From Sanguinoderma infundibulare (Eukaryota; Basidiomycota; Agaricomycetes; Polyporales; Polyporaceae), in contig JAVLRN010000003.1 in assembly GCA_032821775.1 (NCBI GenBank), forward strand, positions 1,116,001-1,180,000: DNA of 64,000 nucleotides. Reading direction: 5' to 3'. The notes beneath the pieces were generated by a model. The model worked only from the letters and a program-made list of their open reading frames with translations, was not told the DNA's origin and did not search any database. Position 1 is the stretch's first letter; every line of letters starts with the position of its first letter. A program made the position numbers and the translations under genes. Of this stretch, positions 1 to 11,071 are shown piece by piece.

Positions 1-712
1 GGTGTGGGATTTGAACTATGAGACGGCCGACCTCGCTTTAACAAATGTCGCATGCATGAAGCGGAGGAAACGTACGATAGCGTGAGACCGCCTTTGCGCC
101 CGGATTACCCTACCCATGTCGATTCTGTAGAAGAGGGCCGTGTAAGCACGAGTATCAAGGCGCGAGCAACAGCAGATGAGAGCAGTCGCAGGAGGTCAGA
201 GGATGTCCATCCAGATGCCGGCGAGTGCATCCAGCCCATTCTGCGCAGATTTCATCCGTTGTTTCGACCCGATGCAGTCCAACGACATCCGAAGGGGCCT
301 CCAGAGACTTCCACAACAGCACAGAGCGACATACTCACAGTCTTCCTGGTCGGCGGTATTGTCGATGGTCGCTGACGGGCAGGCAGGCAAATCCCAAAGT
401 GGGGATCGCAAGTTGCCGAGCGGCGCCTGAATCCAAAAGCGGTAGTCTAATAGGCGCTGACACCTTCAGACCAGCAGTAATTCAAAACTTGGCCTCCTAC
501 GTCTTCCGTCTTCGCGGTGAATATCACAGCAAGCTTCTCAAATATTATGGACAAGTATTAATGAGGAATTATTTCCAAGAATACCCAATGCTACCGCATC
601 CACCGCCAAGATGCTCCCGCGCTTGGAGTAATACACTGGCACGTGACTCTGAGGCTACCTTGCTGGACGCGGTTCCACGTAGCGTCCACACCAAGTTCAC
701 GACTGGCTCTCG
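1..712. other. upstream region of the glucosidase II beta gene
   Basis: No coding sequence can be supported here. The open frames are short, overlap on both strands and carry no recognisable motif. The stretch just before position 713 probably holds the promoter and leader of the glucosidase gene, but I see no clear TATA or CCAAT element. Confidence 0.4.
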
Positions 713-2887
713 ATGCAACCCTGGCTGCTCCTGCTCCTGCCCTTACACGTCCTTGCTAGCAAAGACCGGCCTCTTGGTGTCTCTCCGGAACTAGCTGCAC
801 GCTACGTACCAACGAAGAAGGGCTCGGCGGAGACATGGCAATGTTTGGACGGCTCGAAGACCATTGACTGGTCCGCGGTCAATGACGACTACTGCGACTG
901 TGCGGACGGGAGCGACGAGCCTGGCAAGTGTTGACCATGAGATTCAACCCGATGCATTCTTAACGTTCGTACAGGCACCAGCGCGTGTCCCAACTCCCGT
1001 TTCTACTGTGAGAACGCCGGTCACCTAGGTTCCTATATCCCCAGCACTAGAGTAAGGGATGGCCTCTGTGGTACGTGAAGTACGTCCGTTGTTATACTCT
1101 CTGTTCACTCATACGCCTCCAAGAGCCCGAGTGCTGCGACGGCTCGGACGAGCTTGAAGGTGTTTGTCCGAATGTATGCAAGGAGGCCGGCGAGGGGTAC
1201 CGCGAGCGCGTAAAAGCGGAGAACAAGCTCCGTAAAACTGTACGTACGCCGCCTGATGATAGGTTTCATGGTTATTGAGTACTTGTTACAGGGCTCCAAG
1301 ATTCGGTCAACATACATCGCCTTTGCTCAGAAGGAAAAGAAACGTCTAGAGGAAGAAGTCGCTGCATCAGCTCAAGAGATCTCTACTCGCGAGAAGGAGG
1401 TTGCTCGTCTCAAAGGTACCTAGTTCGTCACTGGTGTTGCGTACTGTCTATTGACGTAGGGGGTAGATGTTGTCGAGAGGACTGAGTCGTTGTCCGCTGC
1501 TGCACTGGAGGAGAAGAAATCGTCCCGTAAGTCGCAGAACATTGTTGATGCTCACCTACCATATTTACCTGTCGCTCTAGCTCTGTACCAGTCTATCATG
1601 ACCCACCATACGGCCCTCAAGTCGCTTCAGCGCGAGCACAAGAAGCTCCTCGACCGCGAGAAGACGCTCGGCGACATCCTTGATCAGCTCCGTACAGGCT
1701 ACAACCCCAACTACCAGGACATGGCCGTCCTCGAGGCTGTTCGTGGATGGGAGCAACTTGCTGGCCTTCCCCATATCAACGATGTCGGCAAGGATGTCGA
1801 CGACTCCGACGAGCTCGGATCTGACGAGTCTGAGGATGCCGTGGAGGAGGAAGAGCTCGAGGAGGGCATGTGGACGGCCATGCAGCTCGAGCACCAGCTG
1901 GACGATCTCCTGAACACCGACTACGACGGCCTGCTCATCGAGCATGACAAGCACGTCGGTGCTCCTGCGTCTCCGACGTCGATCCGTAAGTATTGTTCAC
2001 ACACGGACTCCTGCCGCGCCTTGACGTATTTGTATTTTAGTCTTCAACCTGTCGGCGTACCTCCCTGACGCCGTTGTTCCTCAGTACGAGGCCTTCCGCG
2101 ACCAACTCGTTTCTTGGCTCGTGTTGCTCGGCTTTCCTCAAGCCAAAACTGATAGCGCTGCAGGTTGGCGCTCTCGTGATCGGTTTTATGGGCCTTTCTG
2201 ACGTTTGCTGGGTAGATACCTCCAAGGCGCAGAAGGCGCTCAACGATGCGGAGCACAGCCTTAATCTCGCTCGGAGGGAGAAGGAGGACAAGGAGAAGGA
2301 GCTCTCGCGCCTTTTCAACCCTGAATGGTACGGTTCCGAGGGCGAGTGGAAGAAGCTTGCGGGTACCTGTATAGAGAAGGAAGTCGGAGAGTAAGCGCTG
2401 TCGCTTACCATGTTGTGCACACACGAAGACTGATGGCACCGTGCTTCTAGCTACATCTACGAGGTCTGTCTATTTGACGAGGCCCGCCAGAAGCCGGTCA
2501 AGGGTGGTTCGACTTTCAGCCTGGGGTGAGTTATGCCTTTCATTTTGAATGATGCGTATACTAACCAACCGCATCAGCAAATTCGGGGAATGGAACAACG
2601 CTCAAGGCGTCGAGAAGGGCTCGCCTGCCTACTACAGTAAGCAGCACTACACTCACGGCGCGAAGTGCTGGAACGGTCCCAACCGATCCGTTACGGTGAG
2701 CATCATCCCGAACTTCGTCTGTCCATCACTCATGCCTGCGCGCCTCCAGCTTGTCATGAGCTGCGGTCTGGAGAACGCTGTGCTCTCTGTTGCGGAGCCT
2801 GAGAAGTGCGAGTATGAGTTCAAGGTGACCACACCGGCGCTGTGCTTGGCCCCCTCCGCCTCGGATGTGAAGAGGGAGGAGTTGTGA
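713..2887 (+). CDS. GTB1: glucosidase II beta subunit (protein kinase C substrate 80K-H type)
   Basis: Non-catalytic subunit of ER glucosidase II, which trims glucose from N-glycans during glycoprotein quality control. Eleven exons: 713-923, 975-1070, 1124-1239, 1292-1415, 1467-1526, 1581-1985, 2041-2163, 2216-2390, 2451-2525, 2578-2695, 2750-2887, giving 546 aa. The protein starts with a signal peptide (MQPWLLLLLPLHVLAS). LDL-receptor-A-like cysteine motifs follow (DDYCDCADGSDEPG and ECCDGSDELEG), then a coiled coil, an acidic stretch, and a C-terminal mannose-6-phosphate-receptor-homology domain (CWNGPNRSVT, then MSCGLENAV and EPEKCEY). The first intron (924-974) starts with GCAAGT, a GC-AG intron. 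The intron at 2696-2749 is 54 nt and has no stop. The chain ends in REEL, not the usual HDEL or KDEL. Family assignment is firm; a few splice sites could shift slightly. Confidence 0.93.
924..974 (+). other. GC-AG intron in GTB1
   Basis: The first intron of the glucosidase gene starts with GCAAGT and ends TACAG. Only this junction joins the first LDLa motif (GSDEPG) in frame to the next cysteine motif (TSACPNSRFYC). Confidence 0.8.
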
Positions 2888-3661
2888 CCGTGTTATGATC
2901 ATTGCCCATTGTCTGCAATTCATATTATCATTCTATTGCCTCTTCTGTGTGACCACTGACAATTCCCTGATGGTTATGTGGCTTTGTGAGCTTCATAGAT
3001 ATTAGATGTGAAAAGTGGTGTCCACTAATTTATGTTTTAAAATGGTACTTTGGCGTTGTTTGTGGTTGCATGAAGTGAACCTGAACTGTAGGAAGTTCTA
3101 GTCAATAAGGGGGTTTCCAGCTTGTAAGTGATTGATTCTAGCCACAAACCTGAGGACATACTATATTGCTTAATATATCCAAACCAGTTTGTCATCTCTC
3201 ACATGATGTTGGTGTGAGAAGGATTGATTTATAAGCAAATAGGGCCAAACAAACCTTATATACTTTGTTTAGCCTTTTGCCACTTGGGCACTATCTCTAC
3301 CACTAGCCACTCCTCTTCAATAAGTGCCTTTGTCCCTTGTAGGTACAATTCATCTCAACACTGAACACTTCTAATATGTCACCTTATATTGCATTGTAGG
3401 GTGAGTGTGTCATTGCTCATGAGATAGAACAGGCTGCAGCAATGACCTGCCAGCTGAATGACCTGGCAAACCACTCAGCCAAAAGGCAGAGTAACTGCCA
3501 GTAATGCACCTTCCAGGCTGGTTGTGCTAAGGCCACTGACTCTGCCATTATGCTTTGTTTGCTTATTGTTATATTGGTGGTTCAAAATACTGATGTTTAT
3601 TTTGAACTATAGGCTCTTGCTACTGCTTGCAAGATTTGACAATTCCTTCAATCATCACATT
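2888..3661. other. AT-richer, nearly CpG-free intergenic region
   Basis: This region differs sharply from its surroundings. From 2890 to 3809 I find a single CG dinucleotide (3054-3055), while flanking DNA has several per 60 bases. It contains no supportable gene. It should include the terminator of the glucosidase gene and the promoter of the next gene. TG and CA are abundant, as expected after deamination of methylated CpG. Confidence 0.7.
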
Positions 3662-4968
3662 ATGACTGCTCAAGGTGTGTACACTTCACTCTCTACTCCT
3701 TATTGCACATGTTACTAATAATATTTTGTGTACACTGTAGATGCACTGCAGAATGAGCCTATCAGCCAGACTTTGGTGCATTCAGACAATCCTTCTTGGA
3801 CAGCCCTCTCGACTAGCAACACGTCAGATGAAGAGGACACTTTTGAATCTCAACCAACAACTCCTGAACCTTTTGATGACAAGACAGCGCCTCCTCATAC
3901 TGCTCCCTATCCTAGACCCGCCTTCTCAACCCCATCATTGTACCAGCTGCCGGCCGCGCATAAACAGCCCAACATAGGTGTTTTGAACAACAAACAGAAT
4001 CCACATCCTCTGTCTAGCTATGTCATCACAGGACCTGTGATGCAGTTGCCACCCTCCTTGCATACCAGGTCGGGGAGCCTTCAGAAATTGAAGAGACAGC
4101 TCTCTGAGTCCTCGAATTCCGCCACTAATTCTTCACCAGAACAAGCACCATCAGTGAAGAGGACAAAAGTTATCCCACCGCACCCTGACCTGCACCTAGT
4201 CTATAACTCTGTGAGCGCCGCAGATGCAACATCTGCGGGGCTTTCTTCTACACCTCCGAGTAGTCCCATATTTCCAATTCTCCGACCGCAAAAGCCACTG
4301 CCACCGATCACCGATAGTTCCAGCACCGAAGATTGGGCACTTGTGGACAATGCGCTGCACACTCAAGTTGCGTCTGTGCGCGTCCTCCCGAACTATGCAC
4401 GGTCGCCTGCGCCACGGGCACTGGATGTCGTCACCATTGGGCGGCCCGCCCAATGGATACATATTCCATCGTCACGCTTCGGTGACCCGGGGAAGGGAAG
4501 CAAGGGCAAAGGCCGGGCGCAGTTAGGGTGGACCGCTCCTCGGTGGTCGAACGTGGGCGAGTTCAAAGCGCGCCTCGACAGGATGTATGGACCGGGGGAT
4601 ATCAATCGCGGCCTGGGCAGAGGTCCAAAGAACGTGAGTGTCACTCTTCTTCACGCGGTCGGGGTGGGAAGAGGATCGCCGAGGGGCGGCGGTTGTAATA
4701 GAGAATTGTGCACGCTCACTGACTTATTTGGTGATCGCCCTAGGCCGTGGCAGCGTTCGCAGAAGCAGGCATTGAGCCGGATAGGGCTTTTCTGTTCGGC
4801 TTGCGCGATCTACGGCCTCCACAAGTTACCGCGCTCGCGGAGGACGAAGATGAACCGGAAACGTCGGTGGGAGCGACGCGCCGCGGGCGGCTTGAGAATC
4901 CGAGTCCGGACAGGGAAATCCGCGCATCCCGACGAGATAGTCCGTCTAGGTCGCCGGAGATCGCGTAA
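3662..4968 (+). CDS. unknown disordered protein
   Basis: I do not recognise this protein. Three exons (3662-3674, 3741-4633, 4744-4968) give 376 aa. The start is the ATG of a 13-nt first exon (MTAQ) that splices into DALQNEPISQ; the open frame continues upstream of 3741 only through the intron. The protein is rich in Ser, Pro and Thr, with a basic patch (SVKRTKV) and a better conserved-looking C-terminal part (WSNVGEFKARLDRMYGPGD, then AVAAFAEAGIEPDRAFLFG). The 3' intron (4634-4743) must be removed, because reading through it gives a different, arginine-rich tail. The first exon and about 70 nt of the second lie in the CpG-free patch. Nuclear location is possible but is only an inference from composition. 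Confidence 0.7.
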
Positions 4969-5445
4969 CTTTGGATGGCCAGGCCTAAACGAGGCTTCAT
5001 TGGATGGTATACCTGGTGAGTGGCACTCGCGTGATATGCCACAGTTGTTGAAGGTCTTCTGTGTGGTTAGACTCCCACGACGGCTGGATGGAATGATCTC
5101 CGCGTTCTTCTGAATTCAAGTCCCGTGCCGGTTGCGGCGTAGTTCTGGCATAATATATAGCACAAATGTGGTTTAATAAGCGGAGTACGCGATGTTTCAG
5201 CGGCGTGAAAGCCCATTACGAAGCCGTCCGACGCGACGACGCGGCAGTGAGAGCGGAAGGGAACGTGCGAGGATGAGGCGGTGCATGGAACGGTAAGTGT
5301 GACCCTATGTGACATGAGCCTGTCACGGTGTGTCACAGCTGGGTGGCGGCGTTGGAAGGTGTTTTTTGCGGTCATCACGACCAACATCTCAACCTTCTTG
5401 TCATCATCGCTTCAAGCGACCCTCGCCCCCCTCTGCACGCTGAAT
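4969..5445. other. intergenic region before the cyclin gene
   Basis: No gene seen. The frame of the cyclin stays open upstream to 5281, but that extension has no family resemblance. The ATG at 5446 is preferred because a proline- and serine-rich cyclin N-terminus follows it. Confidence 0.4.
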
Positions 5446-6966
5446 ATGCTCGCTCTGGCGCCGCAACCAATGCATACACCCGTAGATGTCCCTCATAGAA
5501 CGCAGCCACCTACCCCGAGCTCGTCGACACGACCCCCCTTCCGCAAAGTTACCCCCTCCTACACATCGGCGTCCTCCAACCATGTTGTTCATTCTAATCA
5601 CTCTGGGTCCCACTCATCGCACTCCACAACCCTAGAGACTGCTTCTTCATCGCGACGCGCCACGCCACAGCGCACACCTTCATTCGCGTCAAACGCTCGT
5701 CCCTCCGTCTATGAAGACCACGAGGACGATCCTCCGACACCCCCAGGCTCCGAGTCCGAGGACAACGAGCCCGAATCGAGTGTCCAGTCCACCCCTGCTG
5801 CGGTGGACATCCACGCCTACGACTCGACCGCATTGCTCCAGCTCCTAGCCAACGCGCTGACCGAGATCGCGTCCATGAACACAGATCGCGACCATTCCGA
5901 ACCATACATTTCCTCCTCCTCAGGCCATTCACATGCCGGTCCCTCCGAACCTCATCCTCCCATATGGCGGACTTTGACGACGGCTTCCCGCCATGCCCTT
6001 TCCACCGCCTCATCCCTCTCCTTCCACGCCCGTAATGTCCCCACAATCGCTCTGGAAGCGTACCTCACACGCATCCAGAAGTACTGCCCGGCGAGCAACG
6101 AGGTTTTCCTGTCGTTACTCGTCTACTTCGACAGGATGATGAAGCTCGCAAAGGAGACGTGTGGGAAGGTGTTCGCGATTGACATGTACAACGTCCACCG
6201 GCTGGTCATAGCCGGCGTGACGGTCGCGAGCAAGTTCTTCAGCGATGTCTTCTACACCAACTCGCGGTACGCAAAGGTGAGTCCCAGCCAGTTCCGTCTA
6301 TGGCTCCAGATGTCTCATTCGCCCGTGACTCTCCTCCCTCTGAAGGTCGGCGGTCTCCCGTTGACGGAGCTCAACCAGCTGGAGCTCCAGTTTCTCCTCC
6401 TGAACAACTTCCATCTAATGATCTCGCAAGAGGAGATGCAGTTCTACGCGAGTAAACTGGTACAACAGTCCCTCATACCATCTGGCGTTTCTCTCCTGCC
6501 GTTCCTCCCCGACTCTTCCTCCGCGCCGCACGATTTACGCCGATCTCCCATTGGTCCCGTGAAGTATTTTGCGGCACTCGACGGATATCTTGCCCATCTT
6601 CATGTGCGGGCGCGCCCTTCCCAGCGCGTTTCCGGTGTTCCCACCGCCCCTTCTTACACTCCGTCATCGTCTCGTCCCACGTCGGAGTACCGGAGGTCGA
6701 CCAGCTCCTACTCCGCGTCATCCATCTCGGACGCGGTCACTGACTCGGGCGACACCGAGACGGACTTCGAGACGGACGACGAGCCGACCATTCGAGCGCC
6801 TCATTCGTCGGCGTCCTCCGAGACGATGAGCCTGCACTCCGCGGCGAGCGACGCCGATTCAATATACACCGAGGATGACCGGAGCGAGGTTGGGGACTAT
6901 CCACATGCGCACACCAACGGCGCGCGGACTGGAGAGTACCATCATCGGGACATGATGAGCCCTTAG
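5446..6966 (+). CDS. PHO80-like cyclin (Pcl6/7 type)
   Basis: Regulatory partner of a Pho85-type cyclin-dependent kinase, involved in phosphate, glycogen or nutrient signalling in the family. Two exons (5446-6276 and 6346-6966) give 483 aa. A long Ser/Pro-rich N-terminus leads into the cyclin PHO80-like fold: LEAYLTRIQKYCPASNEVFL, then YFDRMMKLA, NVHRLVIAGVTVASKFFSD, FYTNSRYAK, and after the intron VGGLPLTELNQLELQFLLLN. The intron is 69 nt, in frame and without a stop, so the whole region reads as one open frame. It is called an intron because it has GTGAGT and AG borders and splits a motif that is contiguous in homologues. The C-terminal tail is acidic and serine-rich. The exact kinase partner cannot be told from sequence. 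Confidence 0.9.
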   Translation: MLALAPQPMHTPVDVPHRTQPPTPSSSTRPPFRKVTPSYTSASSNHVVHSNHSGSHSSHSTTLETASSSRRATPQRTPSFASNARPSVYEDHEDDPPTPPGSESEDNEPESSVQSTPAAVDIHAYDSTALLQLLANALTEIASMNTDRDHSEPYISSSSGHSHAGPSEPHPPIWRTLTTASRHALSTASSLSFHARNVPTIALEAYLTRIQKYCPASNEVFLSLLVYFDRMMKLAKETCGKVFAIDMYNVHRLVIAGVTVASKFFSDVFYTNSRYAKVSPSQFRLWLQMSHSPVTLLPLKVGGLPLTELNQLELQFLLLNNFHLMISQEEMQFYASKLVQQSLIPSGVSLLPFLPDSSSAPHDLRRSPIGPVKYFAALDGYLAHLHVRARPSQRVSGVPTAPSYTPSSSRPTSEYRRSTSSYSASSISDAVTDSGDTETDFETDDEPTIRAPHSSASSETMSLHSAASDADSIYTEDDRSEVGDYPHAHTNGARTGEYHHRDMMSP

Positions 6967-7795
6967 GGCGAGCCTCTAGACAGCGGGACTGTCCCCACGG
7001 GCGACGCACCACGACGGACTCGCCTGCGTCATAGACATGCTCGGGGTGCTGGGATGGCGGCATCGCTGAATTGCGACGACCATGTCGCATGGGCGGCGCT
7101 GCGGATTGAGGTTGATATTATTACAGTAAGTACGCATCGGACTGGGTTCAATCTGCGCTCTGTCACATCCATCCGACGTTGATTGTGTACATACGCTCCG
7201 TAATCACGCGCTCGGTTTTTATTCTCGTTGCTACATTGTACAGTGTTCATCCTTCCTGCCTTCCATGTTCATGCGCAAGTATATTATATCGAGCATTCGC
7301 AATATACTCAACATCCTCCACATAGTCTTGTTCTGGGTGGCCCCCGATTGGGCAGACTGCAGTACATATATTCTATTCGCTGCCCAATCCGGATGAATAG
7401 GAATTCTGGCCTCGAACTCGCGCTGCACGGTGCAACTTGCAGATACCCTTGTTGCCTGAGACCCCCTGTAAGAATTGGTGCTTTGTTATTATGTGTCCCC
7501 CCACTCTGATGTCTCGAACATCATATGTGGTGGTCGACGGCAACAAATTTTCGATGCATTCTCACTGGCTCCCGGAGTGCTCGCCAGACCCGAGAGAGAG
7601 CAGCGTTAACGTGATTGTGACAGGCTGTTTTAAAACCATTGCTTATCCCGTATTAATAGGGCTTAATTTGAGCTTAAGAGAAGGTAAACAAAGCGGCGCT
7701 TGGGGAGATGGATCGGGGTCACAAGGTTGCGATTGGCTGTCTTTCTTGTGAATCTCTTGCACCCAGTCTCCGTCCAAGCCCACAAGGCCCAAGCC
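6967..7795. other. intergenic region with CCAAT box before HDA1
   Basis: No gene seen. A CCAAT motif lies on the minus strand at 7732-7736, about 60 bp before the deacetylase ATG. It is a plausible promoter element or lies in the leader. Confidence 0.4.
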
Positions 7796-10743
7796 ATGGC
7801 GCAGCCCAACGGAGACCCACCCGCCCTCAACGGCATGGATGTGGACGGCGTGCCTGGTGCATCTGCTGGGCCGACGTTCAAGGTCCCCGAGGACCCGCCG
7901 CGCCCGCGCGCGGTCTCGGAACCCCCCACTTTGCGGGAAAGCGCGTACCGGGTTGGGTACGTGTACTCGAGCAAAATGATGACCCACAGCTGCGCCCGCC
8001 CACACTGTGAGCAGCCAGAGCGCATCTCGCGCATTTTCGACATCCTGAAGCAGAACGGCTGTTTGGCCGAGATGAAACTCATCCCGATTCGGCGCGTTCT
8101 GAGGGAAGAGGCGCTCCTCGTCCATAGCCAATCCCTCTGGGACAAAGTCCTCGCACTGCACGGTAGGTTATTCTGATCGGCGTTTGTTGTCTCTGTTGGT
8201 CGGCATTTATTTACTGACCGCATGTTTGTCAGCTCTCACCGAACAGGACATAGCGGATTCTGAGGCGTACTACACCGACCTATCCCTCTATGTTCACCCC
8301 TCCACGCCATACGCCGCTCAGTTGAGCGCGGGAGGCGTCATCGAGGCTGCTCTTGCCGTTGCTCGGAAGGATCTCAAGAAGGCATTCGCCATTGTTCGAC
8401 CTCCGGGTCACCACGCCGAACCCGACGAGCACATGGGCTTCTGCTTCTTCAACAACGTCTCGATCGCTGCCAAGGTCGTGCAGTTAAGAACAGCAGTCAA
8501 GAAGATAATGATTTTGGACTGGTGTGTAAGATCGGCGAGGAACTGTATTCCCACAGCTAACCGATTGGCAGGGACGTCCACCACGGTAATGATTTTTGAC
8601 AATCGCATTACCGAGTGCTCACACGAGACAGGTAATGGCACGCAGCGGGCCTTCAATGATGACCCCTCGGTGCTATACGTCTCTCTACACCGCTACGAGG
8701 GTGGAAGCTTCTACCCCAATGGGCCCTTCGGGAGTATGACCTCCTGTGGAGAGGGCCCCGGTCTGGGCTAGTGCGTAATGAGGACATGGCGTAGCGTTGC
8801 AGCAGCGGGAATTGACTGTCGTTCCTCCACAGCTCTGTCAACATCCCTTGGCCGGAGAAGGGGATGGGCGATGCCGACTACATCCTAGCTTTCCAGAAAA
8901 TCGTCATGCCAATCGCTCTCGAGTTCTCTCCGGATCTTGTCATCAGTCAGCTTCACTCGCCATTTCCACGCTGAGGACACCTGCTAATCATTTTATTGCA
9001 GTCTCTGCCGGGTTTGACGCAGCGGATGGCGATGATCTCGGTGAATGTCATGTGTCGCCCGCAGGATATGCGCATATGACCCACATGTTGTGCTCGCTTG
9101 CCGGAGGCAAGGTCGTCGTGGCGCTGGAAGTAAGTACCAAGACAAGGCGCCTATGGGTGGTTCAACTTACGCTCTAATTACAGGGAGGCTACTGTCTGGA
9201 CGCCATTGCCAACTCGGCATTGGCGGTAACGCAGATCATCCTTGGTGGCATGCCTCCTCAGCTGCCACCCCTAACAGCTTCCGAGGCTGCGACCGAGACC
9301 ATCTACCAGGTAGCCGTGGAACAGAGCAGATATTGGAAAAACGTTGATCCAAAGGCCTGTGAGCCTATTGAAGGTAAGCACGCGTTCACTAATCACTGCC
9401 GTGGTTGGTCCTGACAAACCGACTTCCGACACAGAGCTGGAGCCTGTTGCCATCGCAATTCCAGGTACGTTTAGGATGCACAATAGGCGCGGTCAACTGT
9501 TCCTTACGGCTCCGAGTTAGAACTGCTGAAGTCGCATCGCCAAGATTATCTGTTCAAGAACCACGGAATGGTGGAAATTCCGCTCATGAATCAAGCCCTG
9601 ATCGAACGCTTCGAAGCCCAGGTGGCTTGCACGTCAGTAGCATTGAGGGTGCTTCTTATATCGCGTTCTCAAATACCTTGGCAGACCGGATATCTTGTCA
9701 AACGGTACATTGGTGGTCTTCGTACACGAGTTGTAAGTTCATCCCATCGAAACGCAACCTTCCACACTGATATTTTCTACAGCGGCAACCTTCGCATAGA
9801 ACTAGAATCCGTAGTGCATTGCGATGTTCGCCAGGAGCACTCATACCTGGTGTGTGACTTTTCCCCTACTCTTCGTGCTTCCAACAATGTCTCACTACCA
9901 TAGCGCTCGTTAGGTCGATTGCTCGAAAGAGATGCTTACCTGGGCAAAAAATGAGAACTATGCGGTCCTTGATGTCAACGTTTTCAGCAAGCCGTTCCCC
10001 AAGACAAAGGTATGCTATTGGCGAGCAATTGTCTACGGCTGCAGCCTAACAATCTCGCTTGCAGCTAAAGTTCACCGAAGATTACGCCGGTGCAGTCATG
10101 GTATACCTCTGGGACAACTATATCCAGTACGTCTTTGGCATGCCGATGGCGGACCAGCCTGCTAAAGCCTGTTTGCCTAGGCTCACGGATGCACGTCAAG
10201 TCATCTTCATTGGCCACGGTCCAGGCTGTGCTGCCCTCATGAGCCTGATCCAACAGCGTGGTGGGTTTCCTTCTATTATACGTCCCGTCGTTTTATTCAC
10301 CGGTCGTGTATCGCAGGGACGAGCGTCATGAAGACCGTCCAAGGTGTGGTACAAGTCGTCGGACACCACAACGTCCCCGTCACCCCGCGCGACATGGAGA
10401 ACTTGCGCGAGTGGTACTACAACGTAGGTCCATTTATCGCCTCCCGCCTCCCGCCCCCGGCCCTCACTTCTCATCGCCCGAACCAACTGCAGAACTCCAT
10501 TGTCGTCGTCCCGCGGAACCACCGCATCTTCCAGAACCCGAAGACGTTCAAGAAACACGGCACGATCTTCCGCATCGGTGTGTATGCACTTGTGTCCTCT
10601 GTTACCGAATTCCAAACGACCTCGTGATGTTCACAGATGAAGAGAAGCCGATCAAGCTCATCATGAAAGCCATGCCTGGCATCAAGAGCTTCATCAGGGA
10701 GAAGCTCAGCGAGGCTCGTTCAAACGGGGATGCCAAGCGATAG
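7796..10743 (+). CDS. HDA1: class II histone deacetylase with C-terminal Arb2 domain (Hda1/Clr3 type)
   Basis: Zinc-dependent deacetylase of histone tails acting in transcriptional silencing. Seventeen exons give 677 aa: 7796-8162, 8233-8521, 8572-8585, 8632-8770, 8833-8945, 9002-9129, 9184-9373, 9435-9464, 9521-9632, 9685-9732, 9783-9849, 9914-10009, 10065-10126, 10181-10260, 10317-10423, 10493-10577, 10637-10743. The deacetylase domain shows [20 protein letters not shown] (tandem active-site His), the zinc-ligand motif [19 protein letters not shown] and a GGY loop. After about residue 400 comes an Arb2-type domain ([28 protein letters not shown]). Exon 3 is only 14 nt and encodes the DVHH core. 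The convergent SWD1 gene ends 328 bp away. Class II is preferred over class I because of the Arb2 domain. Confidence 0.93.
8572..8585 (+). other. 14-nt microexon carrying the HDA1 zinc-ligand motif
   Basis: Flanking introns are 8522-8571 (GTGTGTAAG to GGCAG) and 8586-8631 (GTAATG to ACAG). The 14 bases complete Trp and encode Asp-Val-His-His and the first base of Gly. Skipping it would remove the catalytic Asp/His and shift the frame. Confidence 0.85.
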
Positions 10744-11071
10744 GCTCACGTTCACTGCAAGGTGGTCACGAATGGTTAGTCGCAAGGGTTCATGGATATA
10801 TTTATGGGAAGGGACGGCGCTCCGCATAACCCTAGCCCGGTGCTTGAGGCGTCGCCGGCCCATTCGACATCGCAAGTCTATTTCGTCGCGCTTCTGTGTG
10901 GTCTGTCGCTTTCGAATTGTTCTCCTGTCGTACTTTGCACGTATATACTCTTTCATTCATCCCGGCTTCTTATACGCATCAGCCGGGGTCCGTGCATGAC
11001 AGTCAGATGCGTTGGTGGGTCGCAAGTTGCAACGCCTCACGACAGCATACATTAATCCTACACTTCAGCTG
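10744..11071. other. 3'-3' intergenic region of HDA1 and SWD1
   Basis: Short convergent spacer of 328 bp. It must hold both polyadenylation regions; the transcripts may overlap. No gene seen. Confidence 0.4.

Noticed and set aside
5281..5445. Upstream extension of the cyclin frame
   Set aside because: No resemblance to cyclin N-termini; the ATG at 5446 has a better context and leads into a typical Pro/Ser-rich start.
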